Shown: positions 60,506-64,000 of the stretch, piece after piece
Numbering within the stretch: the first letter of the stretch is position 1
Layout: each line of letters starts with the position of its first letter
NCBI RefSeq assembly: GCF_003574395.1
Contig: NZ_QMJY01000013.1
Span: forward strand, 434,001 to 498,000
DNA from: Tabrizicola thermarum
GTDB lineage: Bacteria; Pseudomonadota; Alphaproteobacteria; Rhodobacterales; Rhodobacteraceae
Length of the DNA: 64,000 nucleotides
Direction: 5' to 3'
The notes under the pieces: model-generated
What the model was told of the DNA's origin: nothing
Seen by the model: the letters and a program-made list of their open reading frames with translations, nothing else
The model's database searches: none
Translations under genes and position numbers: made by a program

Positions 60506-61237
60506 ATGTCCAGCGCCCTCGACCTCCTCCCGCCCGCCCGCCTTCTCGGCCTCGACGTCGCGCGGACCCTCGCCGTGGTCTGCATGGTGATCTTCCACTT
60601 CACCTTCGACCTCGCGCTTTTCGGCCACATCGACCCCGGCACGATGTCCCAGCCCTTCTGGTACTACTTCGCGCGCATGATCGCCGGGTCGTTCCTCTTC
60701 CTCTCCGGCATCTCGCTCTGGCTCGCCCATGGCCGCGGTTTCCGCTGGCCGGCCTTCTGGCGCCGCTGGGCGATGATCGCCGGCGCCGCCGCCCTCGTCA
60801 CCACCGCCTCGATCTGGCTGGTGCCCGGCGGCCCGATCTGGTTCGGCATCCTCCACGCCATGGCCGCGACCGCTCTCATCGGCCTCGTCGCCCTGCGCCT
60901 GCCCTGGCCCGTGACGCTCGCCCTCGCCGCCGTGATCTTCGCCGCCGCCTGGGGCCCCCGCTTCCCGGCCTTCGACCCGATCTGGCTCGTCTGGACCGGC
61001 CTTGCCGAGACGCGCCCCATGATGGGCGACTATGTCCCCCTCATTCCCTGGGCCGCCCCCGCGCTCGCCGGGATCGCCGCCGCCAAGGCCCTTCGCCTCG
61101 ACCAATGGCGCGGCACCGCCCCCGGCCGCCTGGCCCATACCCTCACCTTCCCCGGTCGCCACTCGCTCATCATCTACCTCGTCCACCAGCCGATCCTCTT
61201 CGGCCTCTTCAACCTCTACGCCCGCCTCGCCGCCTGA
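60506..61237 (+). CDS. DUF1624 / heparan-alpha-glucosaminide N-acetyltransferase-like membrane protein
   Basis: 243-residue inner-membrane protein with about seven helices. RLLGLDVARTLAVVCMVIFHFTFDL is the diagnostic opening (Asp and His facing the membrane active site), and HSLIIYLVHQPILFGLF the ending, as in DUF1624 proteins. Thought to move acyl groups across the membrane, substrate unknown. The ATG at 60506 is preferred over an upstream start at 60470. Confidence 0.85.
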   Translation: MSSALDLLPPARLLGLDVARTLAVVCMVIFHFTFDLALFGHIDPGTMSQPFWYYFARMIAGSFLFLSGISLWLAHGRGFRWPAFWRRWAMIAGAAALVTTASIWLVPGGPIWFGILHAMAATALIGLVALRLPWPVTLALAAVIFAAAWGPRFPAFDPIWLVWTGLAETRPMMGDYVPLIPWAAPALAGIAAAKALRLDQWRGTAPGRLAHTLTFPGRHSLIIYLVHQPILFGLFNLYARLAA

Positions 61238-61296
61238 CGCTTCCCCTCGCCCCCGCTTTCCGCTAATCGGAACCCCGAAGTTTGGAGGCGCCTGCG

Positions 61297-63714
61297 ATGA
61301 AATTCACCCTGTCCTGGCTGAAGGATCACCTCGACACCGAGGCCACCGTCGAGGCCATTGCCGAGGCGCTGACCGACCTTGGCCTCGAGGTCGAGGGCAT
61401 CGAGGACCCGACCGCGCAACTCGGCGCCTTCCGCATCTGCCGCGTGATCGAGGCCGTCCAGCATCCGAACGCCGACCGCCTCCGCGTCTGCCGGGTCGAG
61501 ACCTTCCCCGAAGGCCCCGGCGGTCGCACCGAGGAAGTCCAGGTCGTCTGCGGCGCACCCAACGCGAAAACCGACCTGATCGGCGTCTTCGCCCCCCCCG
61601 GCACCCATGTCCCCGGCACCGGCGTCGATCTCAAGCCCGGCGTGATCCGGGGCGTGGAGTCGAACGGGATGCTGTGTTCCGAACGCGAGCTGATGCTGTC
61701 GGACAACCACGACGGCATCATCGAACTGCCCGCCGACGCACCGCTGGGCGTGCGCTTCATCGACTATCGCGGCCTGAATGACCCGGTCATCGAGATCAAG
61801 GTCACTCCCAACCGCCCCGACGCCCTTGGCATCCACGGCATCGCCCGCGATCTGGCGGCGCGGGGCTTGGGCAAGCTGAAACCCGTCAGCGTCACCCCGG
61901 TTCCGGGCAGCTTCCCCACCCCGATCGGGGTCCGGATTGATGCAAGCCTCAAGGCCAAAGGCTGCCCCCACTTCGCCGGCCGCCTGATCCGTGGCGTCCG
62001 GAACGGTCCCTCGCCCGACTGGATGCAGGCCCGCCTCAAGGCCATCGGCCTGCGCCCCATCTCGGCGCTGGTGGATATCACCAACTACTTCACCTTCGGC
62101 CTGAACCGCCCCCTCCACGTCTTCGACGCCGCGAAGGTGAAGGGCGACCTCCACATCCGCCCCGCCCGAGAAGGCGAGACGCTGCTGGCGCTCGACGGCA
62201 AGACCTACACCCTGTCCCCCGGCCAGATGGTCATCGCCGACGATCACGGTCCCGAGTCTCTGGCCGGTATCATGGGCGGCGAGGCTTCGGGCTGCACCCC
62301 GGAGACCACCGACGTCTTTCTGGAAAGCGCGTATTGGGACCCGATCACCATCGCCGCCACGGGCCGCGCGCTGAAGATCAACTCCGACGCCCGCTACCGC
62401 TTCGAACGCGGCGTTGACCCGGCCTTCACCCTGCCCGGCCTCGAACTCGCCACGCAGATGATCCTCGACCTCTGCGGCGGCGAGGCCGGGGCCGTGGTGC
62501 AGGACGGCGCGCCCCTCGACACGACGCGCAGCTACCGCCTCGACCCCGCCCGCGTGGTCAGCCTGGTGGGGATGGACATCCCCGAGGCCACCCAGCGCGC
62601 CACCTTGGAAGCCCTCGGTTTCACCCTGAACGGCAACGAAGTGACCCCGCCCAGCTGGCGCCCCGACATCCTCGGCGACGCCGACCTGGTCGAGGAAGTC
62701 GCCCGCATCGCCAGCCTGACGAAACTGCAAGGCGCGCCGATGGCCCGCACCCAGCCGGGCGTACCCCGCCCGATCCTGACGCCCCTGCAGGTCCGCGAAC
62801 GCACAGCGCGGCGCACCATCGCGGCCTTGGGCTACAACGAGGCCGTCACCTACAGCTTCATCGACGCCAGATCCGCATCCCTCTTCGGCGGGGGAACCGA
62901 TGACGTCCGCGTCGAAAACCCCATCTCCTCCGAGATGACGCACCTCCGCCCCGACCTCCTGCCGGGTCTGCTGGCCGCCGCCGCCCGCAACCAGGCGCGC
63001 GGCTTCATGGACCTCGCGCTCTTCGAGATCGGCCCCGTCTTCCACGGCGGCGAACCCGGGGACCAGCACCTGCAAGCCGCAGGCCTCCTCGTCGGCGCCA
63101 CAGCGCCCCGCGACCCGCACGGCTCGCGCCGGATGGTCGATGTCTTCGACGCCAAGGCCGATGCCGAGGCCGTCCTCTCTGCCCTCGGGGCCCCCGCCCG
63201 CGTCCAGATCACCCGCAAGGCGGCCCCCTGGTGGCACCCCGGCCGCTCCGGCGTGATCGGCCTCGGCCCCAATACGCTCGCCACCTTCGGCGAGATCCAC
63301 CCGCGCGTCTTGCAGGCGATGGACGTGAAGGGTCCCGCCGTCGCCTTCACGATCCTGATCGCCAACATCCCCGCGCCGAAGGTGAAAACCCCCACCCGCC
63401 CGGCACTGGCGATCAGCGACCTTCAGGCGGTGGAGCGGGACTTCGCCTTCGTCGTGGATGCCAAGGTCGAGGCCCTGACCGCCGTCAACGCGGCGCAAGG
63501 AGCGGACAAGGCGCTGATCGAAAGCGTCCGCGTCTTCGACCAGTTCACCGGCGACAAGGCCGAGGCGCAGATGGGGCCGGGCAAGAAGTCCATCGCCCTG
63601 ACCGTGCGACTGCAACCGCAGGACAAGACGCTCACCGAAGCCGAGATCGAGGCCGTCTCGGCGAAGATCATCGAGAAGGTCACCAAGGCCACCGGCGGCA
63701 CGCTGAGGGCTTGA
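61297..63714 (+). CDS. pheT: Phenylalanine--tRNA ligase beta subunit
   Basis: 805-residue beta chain of the (alpha-beta)2 enzyme. MKFTLSWLKDHLDTEA, then an EMAP/tRNA-binding domain (about 40-150), B3/B4 editing domain (VRGVESNGMLCSERELML is the link), B5 domain, core (GYNEAVTYSFID) and C-terminal ferredoxin-like anticodon domain (ISDLQAVERDFAFVVD). The ATG at 61297 follows GGAGG. pheS is not adjacent here, contrary to the common pheST operon. Confidence 0.96.
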   Translation: MKFTLSWLKDHLDTEATVEAIAEALTDLGLEVEGIEDPTAQLGAFRICRVIEAVQHPNADRLRVCRVETFPEGPGGRTEEVQVVCGAPNAKTDLIGVFAPPGTHVPGTGVDLKPGVIRGVESNGMLCSERELMLSDNHDGIIELPADAPLGVRFIDYRGLNDPVIEIKVTPNRPDALGIHGIARDLAARGLGKLKPVSVTPVPGSFPTPIGVRIDASLKAKGCPHFAGRLIRGVRNGPSPDWMQARLKAIGLRPISALVDITNYFTFGLNRPLHVFDAAKVKGDLHIRPAREGETLLALDGKTYTLSPGQMVIADDHGPESLAGIMGGEASGCTPETTDVFLESAYWDPITIAATGRALKINSDARYRFERGVDPAFTLPGLELATQMILDLCGGEAGAVVQDGAPLDTTRSYRLDPARVVSLVGMDIPEATQRATLEALGFTLNGNEVTPPSWRPDILGDADLVEEVARIASLTKLQGAPMARTQPGVPRPILTPLQVRERTARRTIAALGYNEAVTYSFIDARSASLFGGGTDDVRVENPISSEMTHLRPDLLPGLLAAAARNQARGFMDLALFEIGPVFHGGEPGDQHLQAAGLLVGATAPRDPHGSRRMVDVFDAKADAEAVLSALGAPARVQITRKAAPWWHPGRSGVIGLGPNTLATFGEIHPRVLQAMDVKGPAVAFTILIANIPAPKVKTPTRPALAISDLQAVERDFAFVVDAKVEALTAVNAAQGADKALIESVRVFDQFTGDKAEAQMGPGKKSIALTVRLQPQDKTLTEAEIEAVSAKIIEKVTKATGGTLRA

Positions 63715-63722
63715 GCAGGACA

Positions 63723-63788
63723 CCCGCCCCGGACTTGATCCGGGGCCTCGTGAGGCGACCAGAGGCCCCGGATCAAGTCCGGGGCGGG
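63723..63788. repeat. Inverted repeat after pheT (CCGGACTTGATCCGG family)
   Basis: Perfect 27-base arms at 63723-63749 and 63762-63788 with a 12-base loop. Same family as the insert in cobG (21755-21840). It fills the gap between the convergent pheT and membrane-protein genes, where it may terminate both. Confidence 0.9.
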
Positions 63789-63789
63789 G

Positions 63790-64000
63790 TCATCTCTTCG
63801 CCCGCCAGGTGTTCAGCCAGGCCCCGATCCGCCCGAAGACCCCCCGCGCCTCCTTCCGCGCGGATTCGACACGCTGCCCGGCCGCATCAATGGTCTCGCC
63901 CACTTCGGCCAGTGCCGGATCGACCATCCGCTCGCGGAACTGCAGCCACATCCGTCGGACCATGAACAACACGAAGGCCAGGAACGACAGGATGATGATG
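63790..64000 (-). CDS. Membrane-anchored small protein (5' end beyond window)
   Basis: C-terminal 69 residues or so of a protein whose visible start is a transmembrane segment (IIILSFLAFVLFMV) followed by a basic and helical stretch, FRERMVDPALAEVGETIDAA and VESARKEARGVFGRIG. The start codon is beyond base 64000. Function unknown; it resembles short inner-membrane proteins with a coiled cytoplasmic tail. Confidence 0.6.
   Translation of the reverse strand, partial: IIILSFLAFVLFMVRRMWLQFRERMVDPALAEVGETIDAAGQRVESARKEARGVFGRIGAWLNTWRAKR

Overview
The window is about 64 kb of very GC-rich DNA, densely packed with short-gap operons. Gene content points to an alphaproteobacterium of the Rhodobacteraceae/Paracoccaceae (Rhodobacter, Gemmobacter or Tabrizicola-like): MipZ, the aerobic (late cobalt insertion) cobalamin pathway with CobF/CobG/CobN, BluB, a LigC-type ligase plus exonuclease pair, and the fused aminobenzoyl-CoA monooxygenase/reductase. 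No rRNA or tRNA gene, CRISPR array, transposase or prophage was recognised. Genus assignment is inference. Layout: (1) 1-10.6 kb is a catabolic island for 2-aminobenzoate (anthranilate) by the CoA-dependent hybrid pathway. A minus-strand operon (CoA ligase, RidA, thioesterase, acyl-CoA dehydrogenase, enoyl-CoA hydratase, MarR, SDR, fused monooxygenase/reductase) diverges from a plus-strand operon (enoyl-CoA hydratase, hydroxyacyl-CoA dehydrogenase, thiolase); a MarR-type inverted repeat lies between them. (2) 10.8-13.3 kb holds a ligase-associated exonuclease and ATP-dependent DNA ligase. (3) 13.5-15.0 kb is a wrecked methyltransferase/nuclease gene whose middle has been replaced by a PemK/MazF-like toxin gene of lower GC content. 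(4) 15.4-32.9 kb is the cobalamin cluster: cobO, a B12 riboswitch, DUF1636, cobW, cobN, cobG, cobH, cobI, cobJ, cobK, cobL, cobE, cobM, cobB, cobA, a second B12 riboswitch, a stand-alone CbiM-like permease, cobF and an APH-type kinase. (5) 32.9-35.7 kb has an EamA permease, a LysR regulator and a rhamnosyltransferase-like protein. (6) 35.9-44.5 kb is translation and division housekeeping: ffh, two GNATs, chorismate mutase, rpsP, bluB (the lower-ligand DMB synthase of cobalamin, embedded here), rimM, a membrane protein, trmD, rplS with its own promoter and long leader, rpmE, mipZ. (7) 44.7-56.6 kb, mostly minus strand: a GH25 lysozyme lipoprotein, an AhpD-like protein, a FAD oxidoreductase, then a purine module in which xdhABC are translationally coupled to a BMP-type ABC importer. 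(8) 56.9-64 kb: dnaE, a DUF1624 membrane protein, pheT and a partial membrane protein. The most unusual aspect of the window is its repeats. At least four families of small palindromic elements are present. Three have copies inserted in frame inside conserved genes (cobN, cobG, cobB, dnaE, xdhC, xdhB), adding about 12-45 residues each, like the palindromic elements known from Rickettsia. A fourth family is a pair of directly abutting 22-bp palindromes centred on TTCGAA; it occurs three times, plus a three-hairpin relative, always in short gaps between genes.
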